A DNA stretch of 12,582 nucleotides from Kiritimatiellia bacterium (GTDB taxonomy: Bacteria; Verrucomicrobiota; Kiritimatiellia; RFP12; UBA3636): positions 1 through 12,582 of the forward strand of contig JAFSUV010000103.1 in NCBI GenBank assembly GCA_017450425.1. The letters run 5' to 3'. Made by a program: the position numbers and the translations under genes. Below are positions 4,949 through 11,951 of the stretch, piece after piece. Below the pieces are notes generated by a model, which ran no database searches, was not told where the DNA came from, and saw nothing but the letters and a program-made list of their open reading frames with translations. How positions within the stretch are numbered: the first letter of the stretch is position 1; each line of letters opens with the position of its first letter.

Positions 4949-7078
4949 CTACGCTTCGCCGCCGTCGAGCTTCCGGAAAAACGCGTGGAAAATCTCGGCG
5001 AGCGCGTCGATGCGCTGGCGCTGTCGCTCAAGCGCCCAGAGCGCGAACGACCATTTTTCGGCGAACCTGTAGTCGCCGAACATGCGCGGGTTGTAGGAGT
5101 CGAACTGCTCGCGCCGGTTCTGGTAGTTCCAGTAGATCTGCCGCGTCCTTGCGGCGAAGCCTTCCCAGAACGCGTCGGCGATGGCGGGCGGCTCGAGCGA
5201 CGGGTGGCGCAGCGCGTAATCGTGCGCGACTTTGGCGTGGCGGGCGAGGAAATGGCGGCAGCACGCCTCGAAATTTTCGTCCGTCTTGTCGAGGCACGGC
5301 CACCCCATCGTGCCGCGCACCGAGCACTGGCGCACCTTGAGCGGCATCTGCTTGCCGTAGCGGATGTCGTAGCCGAACTCGACGATTTCCTTGCCTTCGG
5401 CAAAGCGGGTCGAGCCGTCGGGGGTGCACTTCTTCAGGATGAGGTTCTCGGCCGCCGCGCCGCCCATGAGGACTATCGTGGCGCGGATGATGTCCAGAGA
5501 TTCGTTTTCCGTCTCGTAAACGCCGGTGCGCGGATCGCGGTCGAAAAAGCTGGAAGGCGGCAGTTGGCTGAAGGGTAGCCCCGGATAGCGGTCGCGCGTA
5601 AAGTAGTGCACGTCGCCCTCCGCGCCGTCGTTGCGCGCGAGAAGCCGGTGCGGCCCGTACGCGACGCCGAGCGCGCGGAATGCGTGTATGCGCATGAGCG
5701 TGTAGGCGCCGTAGCCGGTGCTCCGGCGGGCGAGGCGCTTTTCGACGAGCCGCCGGGGCAGCGGATTCCAGGCGGTCTTGTAAACGATTTCGCGCGTCTT
5801 GCCTTCGCCGAGACGCACCCTGTCGGTGATCGACCGGATTTCGTAGATGTTGGCGTATTCGATCCGGTCGCCGTGCCCGATCTCCGTTTCGATGGAATCG
5901 AGGATGGCGAGAGTCCGGGCGTCCGCGCCTTCGTGCGGAAAGCGGTTGCCGAGCGTGTAGGTCGCGCCTGGAAGGGCGGTCCTCAGGTCGTCGAACGCGC
6001 GCGACATGGTGTCGTGCTCGTCCTGGTAGATCGCGCCGGTGAGGTGGCGGTAGATGGTTTCCAGGAATTTCGGCGAATCGTCGTCCGCATAATCCGGATC
6101 GGCGAGAAGCGAGCGGAACGTCCCCGACACGGCCTCGAAGCGCTCCGCGGCGTCGGCGACGCGGCTTTGCGCGTCTTCGCCGCCGCCGCCCTGGCCGAGC
6201 CTCGCCCACATTTCGAGAATCGGCGGAATGAGCGAACGCTCGGCCGCGCCCGGCGGAATGCCGAAAAACTCGATTTCGTGGTGCGACTGGACTTTCGGCA
6301 GCAGCAGATTCGGAAACGGCAGGCCGGGCGCCGGGGCGGCGAGTTCGCGCAGCCCGGAGAGAAAACTCTCGAAGTCCGTCGTGGCGAGCCGTCCCCATTC
6401 GCGGAAGTTGCGGTAGGAGAGGAAGTGCACGCCCTTGACGTTGTGGTAGTAGCGCAGCGGCGAATGGATCCTGGAGATGGACGACCGCATCGCGGCCGCC
6501 ATTTCCTCGGCCGTCCACGCAAGGGGCTTTATGCGCCATTCCTGCCCGCGCCGCGAGTAGAAGTCGAGCGTCTCATCGACGCGGTCCGCGAGCACTATCC
6601 TGCGCATCGGCAGCCCGAGCTCCTGCAGCCACTCGTCCATCTCGGCCACGTCGGGCGTGGAGACTTCGCGCTGGGAGATTTCGACCGTGTCGCCCACGAG
6701 GTTCGCGCACACCACCTTCTTCGGGAGCGCCTGCGCCTGCTCCGCCTCGGTGAGCGAAGAGAGGCCCCACAGGACGCCCGAGAGGAGCGGCAGCGCGGCG
6801 ACGGCATGGTTGCCGCTCGTGATGGCCATCACGGTGCCGAACACTCTTGCGCCGCCCTCCGAACCCGCGCCGCGAAGCGCCGATTTGGCGACCAGGATCA
6901 CGGGGTCGCGGTTCTCGAGCCGCGAGAGGATGCCCTGCTCGACGATGAACGTGTCGTCGAACAGATCGTAGCGCTCGAAAACACGGGTGCGCCCCCATGC
7001 GGAGACGCTGACCGTGTCGGGGCCCTTCACGGCCGCCGCCAGGGTGTTTTCCAGAAACGAAAGCACTTCGCCCTTCAT
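4949..7078 (-). CDS. Uncharacterised 709-residue protein, possible kinase-like C-terminal fold
   Basis: I do not recognise this protein. It is 709 residues with no signal peptide or obvious membrane segment, so probably cytosolic. The N-terminal half (1-380) is mixed alpha/beta with a Gly/Ala/Leu-rich hydrophobic stretch (78-108), HSPLRYYHNVKGVHFLSYRN (205-224) and a Gly-rich linker (295-300). The C-terminal half contains a charged beta/helix block with REIVYKTAWNPLPRRLVEKR (429-448), then GGAAAENLILKK (539-550) and EIVEFGYDI (564-572). This order (Lys434, Asn545, Glu-Phe-Gly 567-569) loosely recalls the lysine, catalytic-loop Asn and DFG of HipA-like or atypical kinases, but the catalytic Asp is not evident and the match is only suggestive. 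The C-terminus is rich in Trp, Arg and Tyr (residues 637-700). It starts 15 nt after the glycosyltransferase stop and ends 27 nt before larA, so the three are probably co-transcribed. The frame and codon use match its neighbours. Confidence 0.85.
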   Translation of the reverse strand: MKGEVLSFLENTLAAAVKGPDTVSVSAWGRTRVFERYDLFDDTFIVEQGILSRLENRDPVILVAKSALRGAGSEGGARVFGTVMAITSGNHAVAALPLLSGVLWGLSSLTEAEQAQALPKKVVCANLVGDTVEISQREVSTPDVAEMDEWLQELGLPMRRIVLADRVDETLDFYSRRGQEWRIKPLAWTAEEMAAAMRSSISRIHSPLRYYHNVKGVHFLSYRNFREWGRLATTDFESFLSGLRELAAPAPGLPFPNLLLPKVQSHHEIEFFGIPPGAAERSLIPPILEMWARLGQGGGGEDAQSRVADAAERFEAVSGTFRSLLADPDYADDDSPKFLETIYRHLTGAIYQDEHDTMSRAFDDLRTALPGATYTLGNRFPHEGADARTLAILDSIETEIGHGDRIEYANIYEIRSITDRVRLGEGKTREIVYKTAWNPLPRRLVEKRLARRSTGYGAYTLMRIHAFRALGVAYGPHRLLARNDGAEGDVHYFTRDRYPGLPFSQLPPSSFFDRDPRTGVYETENESLDIIRATIVLMGGAAAENLILKKCTPDGSTRFAEGKEIVEFGYDIRYGKQMPLKVRQCSVRGTMGWPCLDKTDENFEACCRHFLARHAKVAHDYALRHPSLEPPAIADAFWEGFAARTRQIYWNYQNRREQFDSYNPRMFGDYRFAEKWSFALWALERQRQRIDALAEIFHAFFRKLDGGEA

Positions 7079-7093
7079 TTTGCCGCCCCGGTG

Positions 7094-8509
7094 CTAGTAG
7101 GCGTTGCGCACGGCGAACGCCGTGCGGAGAAGGATCTTCAGGTCGAGCGCGAGCGACCAGTTTTCCAGATACCACAAGTCGGCGTGCAGTCGGTCGCTGA
7201 TGGAGGTGTTGCCCCTCAGGCCCTGCACCTGGGCCCAGCCGGTGATGCCGGGCCGCGAGACGTGCCGCCGCATGTAGTGCGCGATGTCGCGGGAAAAGGC
7301 GGCCACGAATTCCGGGCGCTCCGGGCGCGGCCCGACGAGCGACATGTCGCCCTTGAGGACGTTCCAGAACTGCGGCAGTTCGTCCAGGTTCCGCGCCCGC
7401 ATGAAGGCGCCGATGCGAGTCCTCCTCGGATCGCCTTCCGACGCGAACACCGCCCCCGTGCCGCTTTCGGCATCCACACGCATCGAGCGCAGCTTGTATA
7501 TCGTGAAAGGCTTGCCGCCGTAGCCGCAGCGCGTCTGCCGGTAGAACGCCGGCCCGGGCGATTCGCGCTTCACGAGGAGCGCCAGCACGGCGACGACCGG
7601 TGCGAACGCGACGAGGCCGACGATCGCCCCCGCAATGTCCTCCGCCCGCTTCGCGATGCGGTTCCCCAGCCGGTCGAGCGGTGCGCCCTTGATGCCCATG
7701 AGGGGGATGTCGTCCACGGTTTCAAGCTCCACCGAAGAGGTCAGGATGCGGAAAATGTCCGGCACGACGTTGAACCGGATCATCCGGCGCTCGCACTCCG
7801 TCGCCATTTCGTAGAGGCGGTTCGGGTCGATCCCGCTGTCCGTCACTATGACCTGCACGATGTCCGGCATCTTTTCCATCACTTCATCGAAGTCGCCGAT
7901 TCCGCCGAGTATGTTTTGCGGCGGTATCGCGGGATCGGGCTTTTCCGCGTCGCTGCAGAGCAGGAACCCGGACACCCGCACCCTCAGGCGCGGATCCGAA
8001 GCGAAACTCCTCGCGAGCCGCGCCGCGGTGGAGCCCGCGCCGACCATGAGTACGCGGTGCGTCGGCAGCGAAAGCCGCGCCGCGCGGATTTCGAGATTGA
8101 ACAGCGCGGCCCGCTCCGCGAGGAGCAGCGCCGAAAACACGGGCGCGAAAATCAAAATCGCGGCCGACGAAAAATTGTAGTGGTTGTGCAGGACGGCGTG
8201 GAAGACCAGCAGCGCCGCCGTGGCGGACACGGCTCCGCGCACGAGCCGCGGCACGTGCGCGTGGAACGTCCCGCGCTGCGGGCGCTTGTAGAGCCTCAGC
8301 GAGCGCAGGGCGACATACGAGGCCGCGATGGCCAGGGCGCCGAGGAGCCAGTACCCGTCGTATATCGACTCGGGCACGCCGAACGGTGTCGCGAACCAGT
8401 CGGTCTCGAACCGGATGAAGACCGCGAGATAGACGGCGCAGAACGCGGCCACGCAGTCGGACACGACCGCAATGGCCGAAAACCACGAATCCGCGACGGA
8501 ACGTCCCAT
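7094..8509 (-). CDS. Polyprenyl-phosphate glycosylphosphotransferase (WcaJ/WbaP type)
   Basis: 471 residues, normal for the long polyisoprenyl-phosphate hexose-1-phosphate transferases that start O-antigen, capsule or exopolysaccharide repeat synthesis on undecaprenyl phosphate. Four hydrophobic N-terminal segments (about 10-32, 52-70, 93-108, 115-132) precede a Rossmann-like domain (HRVLMVGAGSTAARLARSF, 151-169). The catalytic domain begins with AKRAEDI (286-292) and a membrane hairpin (about 293-313). It continues with KPFTIYKLRSM (333-343), the Asp-Glu pair in LDELPQFWNVLKGDMSLVGP (375-394) and RPGITGWAQVQGLRG (419-433), all signature motifs of the family. The sugar is unknown; glucose- or galactose-1-phosphate are common. 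The start at 8509 has a GGGAG Shine-Dalgarno about seven bases upstream. It sits 21 nt downstream of the TPR gene and 15 nt upstream of the unrecognised 709-residue gene. Confidence 0.95.
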   Translation of the reverse strand: MGRSVADSWFSAIAVVSDCVAAFCAVYLAVFIRFETDWFATPFGVPESIYDGYWLLGALAIAASYVALRSLRLYKRPQRGTFHAHVPRLVRGAVSATAALLVFHAVLHNHYNFSSAAILIFAPVFSALLLAERAALFNLEIRAARLSLPTHRVLMVGAGSTAARLARSFASDPRLRVRVSGFLLCSDAEKPDPAIPPQNILGGIGDFDEVMEKMPDIVQVIVTDSGIDPNRLYEMATECERRMIRFNVVPDIFRILTSSVELETVDDIPLMGIKGAPLDRLGNRIAKRAEDIAGAIVGLVAFAPVVAVLALLVKRESPGPAFYRQTRCGYGGKPFTIYKLRSMRVDAESGTGAVFASEGDPRRTRIGAFMRARNLDELPQFWNVLKGDMSLVGPRPERPEFVAAFSRDIAHYMRRHVSRPGITGWAQVQGLRGNTSISDRLHADLWYLENWSLALDLKILLRTAFAVRNAY

Positions 8510-8530
8510 GCGCCGCTCCCGCGCGTTCTT

Positions 8531-9289
8531 TTACGGAGCGGGCTGGGCGGGAGTTTCGGGTTCCGCGGCGTCTTCGCCGGCCGGGCCGGAAGCGAGGAAC
8601 GAAGCGATGTCCGACGCGGCTTCAGCGGGCTTCGGCACCGCAAGGCGATCCGTCGCGCGGATGAGCTCGTCGGCCGCGATCGCCCACGGGCTGCCCGCGT
8701 GCTCGGTGAGGAACAGGTCGAGGATCGACTTGCCTTCGCGCCGGGATTCGTCGGTGCCGGTCAAAATCAAGCCGCGGGCCTCTCCCAGGCGCGCCAGGGG
8801 CGCGAGCGGGGAATCGGGGAACTTTTCGCCGAATTCGCGGAAGAGGCGGATCGATTCGCCGACGTCGCCGAGCGCTTCGGTGCACTGCGCGATCCCGTAC
8901 GCGGCCATGTCGTAGAGCGGGTGCTTGGGCTCGGATGCGGCAAAGTCGGAGTAGGCCGACTTCGCGAGGTCGTAGTTGCCGGCGGCGTATTGCACGGCGC
9001 CGAGGCGCAGGCGCGCGATGGCGGTGGCGTTGCGGGAGTCGTTCTGCGCCACGATGCGCTCCAGCGCGTCCGGCGTCGAAGCCTCCTGAAGCGCGGTCAT
9101 CGCCGCGTTTTCCTTCGCCTCCGCATGGTTTTTCCACCACCGCGATCCGAGGACCGCGGCCAGCAGGACCACGAGCGCGATCGTGACGGCATTGCCGTGC
9201 GACGCCCACCACTGCCTGGCGAGTTCCAGTTCTTCGGGGATTTCCTCGCGTGCGTGTGCGAGGTTCTTCATGTCGCTCGAAACGGCCAT
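8531..9289 (-). CDS. Membrane-anchored tetratricopeptide-repeat protein (YfgM-like)
   Basis: 252 residues. A cytosolic N-terminus (1-32) rich in Glu and Arg precedes a single transmembrane segment (about 34-50, VTIALVVLLAAVLGSRWW). A helical TPR region follows (about 58-215), containing AIARLRLGAVQYAAGNYDLA (90-109), a canonical TPR repeat, and AAYGIAQCTEALGDVGESIR (129-148). An Ala/Pro-rich C-terminal tail ends the protein. This architecture matches the YfgM/ancillary SecYEG-associated TPR family and related envelope-assembly proteins; the exact partner is unknown. I chose the ATG at 9289 (AGAAG upstream); a second ATG at 9271 gives MKNLAHAREE and is a possible alternative. A GTG-type extension to 9400 has no family support. 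It is the first gene of a probable operon with the glycosyltransferase, the 709-residue protein and larA. I found no clear minus-strand promoter in the 235-bp gap upstream. Confidence 0.85.
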   Translation of the reverse strand: MAVSSDMKNLAHAREEIPEELELARQWWASHGNAVTIALVVLLAAVLGSRWWKNHAEAKENAAMTALQEASTPDALERIVAQNDSRNATAIARLRLGAVQYAAGNYDLAKSAYSDFAASEPKHPLYDMAAYGIAQCTEALGDVGESIRLFREFGEKFPDSPLAPLARLGEARGLILTGTDESRREGKSILDLFLTEHAGSPWAIAADELIRATDRLAVPKPAEAASDIASFLASGPAGEDAAEPETPAQPAP

Positions 9290-9401
9290 CGTCTTCTGAA
9301 AGTTTGTTGAGTTGTGGAAAAATGCAGGACCGGGCGCGGCTGAATGGCGCCTCCGCCCGCTCTGGGAAGCCATTCTTGCACAAAGCCGGGCGGAAATCAA
9401 G

Positions 9402-9419
9402 CGCCGGAAATTCGCCGGA
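9402..9419 (+). repeat. Short direct repeat abutting the GH5 promoter
   Basis: CGCCGGA occurs at 9402-9408 and again at 9413-9419, with an 11-bp period (about one helical turn). The second copy ends one base before the putative -35 element. The position and spacing suit a regulator binding on one DNA face, but a seven-base repeat in G+C-rich DNA may be chance. Confidence 0.35.
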
Positions 9420-9420
9420 T

Positions 9421-9449
9421 TTGAGGTCGCCCGCGATTTCTGCTAGCAT
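9421..9449 (+). promoter_or_regulatory. Probable promoter of the GH5 lipoprotein gene
   Basis: TTGAGG (9421-9426), a 17-nt spacer, then TAGCAT (9444-9449) preceded by TG one base upstream, giving an extended -10. Each hexamer matches the sigma-70 consensus at four of six positions. Transcription would begin near 9456, leaving a leader of about 70 nt before the ATG at 9525. Confidence 0.5.
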
Positions 9450-9524
9450 ATCCTGCGTTTCGTCCGAACGGAAGTGCCGGGACTTGCCGGACGGGACACG
9501 TCCATCGCGATACCGCAAAGAACA

Positions 9525-11093
9525 ATGAAATCCTGCAAGTTTCTTTTTTCCGCCTCCCTCGCCGCTCTCTGCACCGGCTGCTCGATGCCGCAGATTTTCG
9601 CATCGGGCGCGGGTGGCGACTCCCAAATCGTGCAGACCCGCGTCGAGCGTCTGCCGCGGCTTGGAGGGCTCGTGTGGAGCCTCCCGCCGAAATACGTTTC
9701 GCTCGAAGGCGACAAACTGGTCGTCGATGTGCCGGAAGAGGCGTACGGCGCCGATGCCGTCGCGTCGGCGTTTGTTCCGGCGGAAATGCTGGAAAACGCG
9801 CCGGGGTTCGCCTTTTCCGTCCGTGCGGCCGGCTCGTCGATCGCCAAGCCGACCAAGAACTATCTGGGGCTCAAGGTCCAGCTGCACTTGCTCAATCGCG
9901 CGACCGGCCGTGAGTCGTGGATAAACTGCAGTGCGGTGACGGGGGACTTTGAGCAGCGGGAAATCCGCACCGAGGCGTCCTTCGCCGTCGTCAATCCGAA
10001 TTTCGTCGAGCTCCAGCTCGGCTTGCAGGGCACGAGCGGCCGCGTGGAGTTCGACCTTTCGACTTTGCGGGGCGCTCCGTCCTGCGGGATTTTCCGCCTT
10101 GTCAACCAGGACTGGCGCGTCCGCTACCCTGAAACCGTGTCGGGAGATTCGCGGCGGCGGGGCTTCATGTTGCCTCAACGCGATCCGACGGCGGACGACT
10201 TCGAGACTCTCGCCTCGTGGGGCGTCACGCTCGTCCGTTACCAGATCGTCAGGAACTGGAGCAAAAACCACGACAACCAGGATCTCGCCGAATTCAACGA
10301 ATGGCTGGAGGGCAAGTTCGACTGCCTTGAGACGACGGTCCTGCCGCTTGCCCGCAAATACGGCATGAAGGTCGTCGTCGATCTGCACGTGACGCCCGGC
10401 GGGCGCACGGAATCGCGCGAAATGGCGATGTTCTGGGACGCGACATACGCCCGTGAGTTTGTGGACATCTGGCGTCGCATCGCGGCGCGCTTTCGCGACA
10501 ACGCCGATGTCATTTACGGCTACGATCTCGTGAATGAGCCGAAGCAGCTCGACCGCGCGCCGTTCGATTACTGGACGCTGCAGCGCCTCGCCGCCGAGGC
10601 CGTGCGCGAAATCGACCCGGAGACGCCGATAATCATCGAGTCCAACCTGATGGACGCCCCCTCGGCCTTCAGTTACCTCTCGCCTCTGCGCATGGACAAC
10701 GTGATCTACCAGGTGCACTGCTACACGCCGACGGCCTTCACGCATCAGGGGGTTCACGGCCGCGATGTAGGCTTGGTCTGGCCGGATCCCGACAGGAAAT
10801 GGGACAAGGACTTCATCCGCGCGACGATGGCGCCGGTGCGCGAGTTCGAACTGAAGCACAACGCCAAAATCTACGTGGGCGAGTTCAGCGCCATCGCCTG
10901 GGCCGAAGGCGCGGAGAAGTATCTCGAAGACTGCATGGACGTGTTTGAAGAATACGGCTGGGACTGGACGTACCATGCGTTCCGGGAGTGGAGCGGCTGG
11001 AGTCTGGAGCACGAAGGTCCCGACGAAAAGCACATGGCGCCCAGCGCCGACAACCCGCGCAAGAAGGCCATCCTGGCCGGTCTTGTCCGGTAG
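9525..11093 (+). CDS. Glycoside hydrolase family 5 (cellulase-like) lipoprotein
   Basis: 522 residues from the ATG at 9525. The N-terminus MKSCKFLFSASLAALCTGC is a lipoprotein signal with the likely lipidated Cys19; the residue at -3 is Cys, which is unusual, and Cys16 also precedes. Residues about 40-200 look like a beta-rich accessory domain, possibly carbohydrate-binding (VELQLGLQGTSGRVEFDLST, 161-180). The GH5 barrel follows, with WGVTLVRYQIVRNW (232-245), VVVDLHVTPGG (283-293), the acid/base in DLVNEPK (Glu338), VHCY (397-400) and the nucleophile in IYVGEFSAIAW (Glu453). It should cleave beta-linked glucans, mannans or related glycans in the periplasm or at the surface; the substrate cannot be set from sequence. 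A GTG at 9474 would add 17 residues but hide the signal peptide, so I reject that start. It is a single-gene unit flanked by genes on the opposite strand, its stop nine bases from the convergent gene's end. Confidence 0.93.
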   Translation: MKSCKFLFSASLAALCTGCSMPQIFASGAGGDSQIVQTRVERLPRLGGLVWSLPPKYVSLEGDKLVVDVPEEAYGADAVASAFVPAEMLENAPGFAFSVRAAGSSIAKPTKNYLGLKVQLHLLNRATGRESWINCSAVTGDFEQREIRTEASFAVVNPNFVELQLGLQGTSGRVEFDLSTLRGAPSCGIFRLVNQDWRVRYPETVSGDSRRRGFMLPQRDPTADDFETLASWGVTLVRYQIVRNWSKNHDNQDLAEFNEWLEGKFDCLETTVLPLARKYGMKVVVDLHVTPGGRTESREMAMFWDATYAREFVDIWRRIAARFRDNADVIYGYDLVNEPKQLDRAPFDYWTLQRLAAEAVREIDPETPIIIESNLMDAPSAFSYLSPLRMDNVIYQVHCYTPTAFTHQGVHGRDVGLVWPDPDRKWDKDFIRATMAPVREFELKHNAKIYVGEFSAIAWAEGAEKYLEDCMDVFEEYGWDWTYHAFREWSGWSLEHEGPDEKHMAPSADNPRKKAILAGLVR

Positions 11094-11102
11094 GCTTGCG
11101 CG

Positions 11103-11933
11103 TCAAGATTTTTTCCAGCGTTCGAGAACTGCCATCGCGCAGTCGGCGATCCGTCCCGTCTCGAAAGCCAGATCGGCAAGGCCGTAGCGCCGGAAGAAGA
11201 ACGGCATCGCAAGTACCGATGCCGAGATGCGCTCCGGCGAAAGCCCGATTTCTTCAGGCGTCGTCGGAAGCTCCGCCGCTTTGAGCATGGCCTGCATGCG
11301 CGGCCAGTACATGAGCTGCGCGTCTAGGGCGTCGCGTATTCGATTCCACCTTCTCGCGGCCGTGAGAAGCCTCGAGCGCACTTGCGCGTCGCTTGCGCTT
11401 TTCAAAGCCAGGACGTGGCTGCACTCCTTGGACATGTCGCCTGAAGGGAATATCGATTCCGCGATTTTGCGGCGTTCGCTGAAAAAGGCGCCTGGTGCCG
11501 CGGCGGCGGCGTCCTGTTCGGAGAACGGGTCGGAAAAAAGCCTTTCCTGGACTGCGAGGTAAACGAGCGATGCGACGCCGAGCATGCGCGGGGGATCGCG
11601 TTTCGCGCCGGAAATGTGCCAGAGACGCGCGAGAGCCGTTTCGGAGCCTTTCGCGAGGATGCAGGCTCTGTCGCTCCGGCCGGCCGCTTCGTTCGCGCGC
11701 GCGAACGAAGCGGAAAAGGCTGCGGTGACCGCAGGGTCGCCGGCGAGGAGTTCGCGCGGGTGCAGCAGATCCGCCGCAAGCGACCCCTGCACCGCCTCCC
11801 AGTCTTCGGGCAAGGGCTCCGGGGCGGCGTCGAGGGCGGCGGCGAGCATGGCGTCCGCCCCGGCCGTCACCGCCGCCATGCGCAGTGCGTACGACGTGCG
11901 GGGGTCTTCCGCGCCGTTGCCGCAGGCGTCCAT
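11103..11933 (-). CDS. Stand-alone C-terminal domain of glycerol-1-phosphate dehydrogenase (AraM/EgsA) family, metal site lost
   Basis: 276 residues, mostly helical. The C-terminal part matches AraM-type sn-glycerol-1-phosphate dehydrogenases: LPTTPEEIGLSPERISASVL (222-241) and FRRYGLADLAFETG (247-260), the counterpart of the usual RRYTVLDLA...G ending. The middle part KGSETALARLWHISGAKRDP (95-114), then MLGVASLVYLAVQERL (117-132), aligns to the SGSEHxxSH...HG metal-binding region. There, His-x3-His reads Thr99 and Arg103, and the later His-Gly reads Pro-Arg. So the zinc/nickel ligands are gone. The N-terminal NAD-binding Rossmann domain (about 150 residues) is also absent, and the upstream gene leaves no room for it. 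Catalysis as a dehydrogenase is not expected; a structural, binding or regulatory role is open. The frame is intact with a good Shine-Dalgarno (AAGGGAGG) and it is probably co-transcribed with the decarboxylase gene. Family assignment is by eye and less certain than the frame. Confidence 0.62.
   Translation of the reverse strand: MDACGNGAEDPRTSYALRMAAVTAGADAMLAAALDAAPEPLPEDWEAVQGSLAADLLHPRELLAGDPAVTAAFSASFARANEAAGRSDRACILAKGSETALARLWHISGAKRDPPRMLGVASLVYLAVQERLFSDPFSEQDAAAAAPGAFFSERRKIAESIFPSGDMSKECSHVLALKSASDAQVRSRLLTAARRWNRIRDALDAQLMYWPRMQAMLKAAELPTTPEEIGLSPERISASVLAMPFFFRRYGLADLAFETGRIADCAMAVLERWKKS
11684..11713. repeat. Perfect 30-bp palindrome inside the AraM-like gene
   Basis: The 15-base left arm CCGCTTCGTTCGCGC is followed immediately by its exact reverse complement; the flanking bases do not pair. 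It encodes residues 74-84 of the AraM-like protein. A T-run that would make it a terminator is absent on both strands. Arms of this length are not expected by chance in a window of this size, even at high G+C. Confidence 0.9.
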
Positions 11934-11943
11934 TGAGGCCGTG

Positions 11944-11951
11944 CCTCCCTT
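11944..11951 (-). promoter_or_regulatory. Strong Shine-Dalgarno setting the AraM-like start
   Basis: The minus strand reads AAGGGAGG ten bases before the ATG at 11933. It overlaps the decarboxylase stop codon TAA (11952-11950). This fixes the start, ties translation of the two genes, and rules out a longer N-terminal domain. It is clearer than most ribosome sites in this window. Confidence 0.6.

Noticed and set aside
3572..5578. 668-codon plus-strand open frame opposite larA
   Set aside because: LarA on the other strand has every active-site residue; this frame is its low-complexity complement.
5606..9310. 1234-codon plus-strand open frame opposite the four-gene operon
   Set aside because: It is antisense to three clearly recognisable or well-formed genes, is Arg/Ala/Gly-rich in the manner of G+C-rich shadow frames, and has no motif I can recognise.
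8622..11033. 803-codon minus-strand open frame across the TPR and GH5 genes
   Set aside because: It runs antisense to the GH5 gene with its catalytic motifs and through the divergent promoter region; composition is that of a shadow frame.
11095..11115. Hairpin CTTG-CGCGT-CAAG followed by a T-run after the GH5 stop, as a terminator
   Set aside because: The stem is only four base pairs and the T-run is explained by Lys codons of the convergent gene; too weak to list as a terminator.
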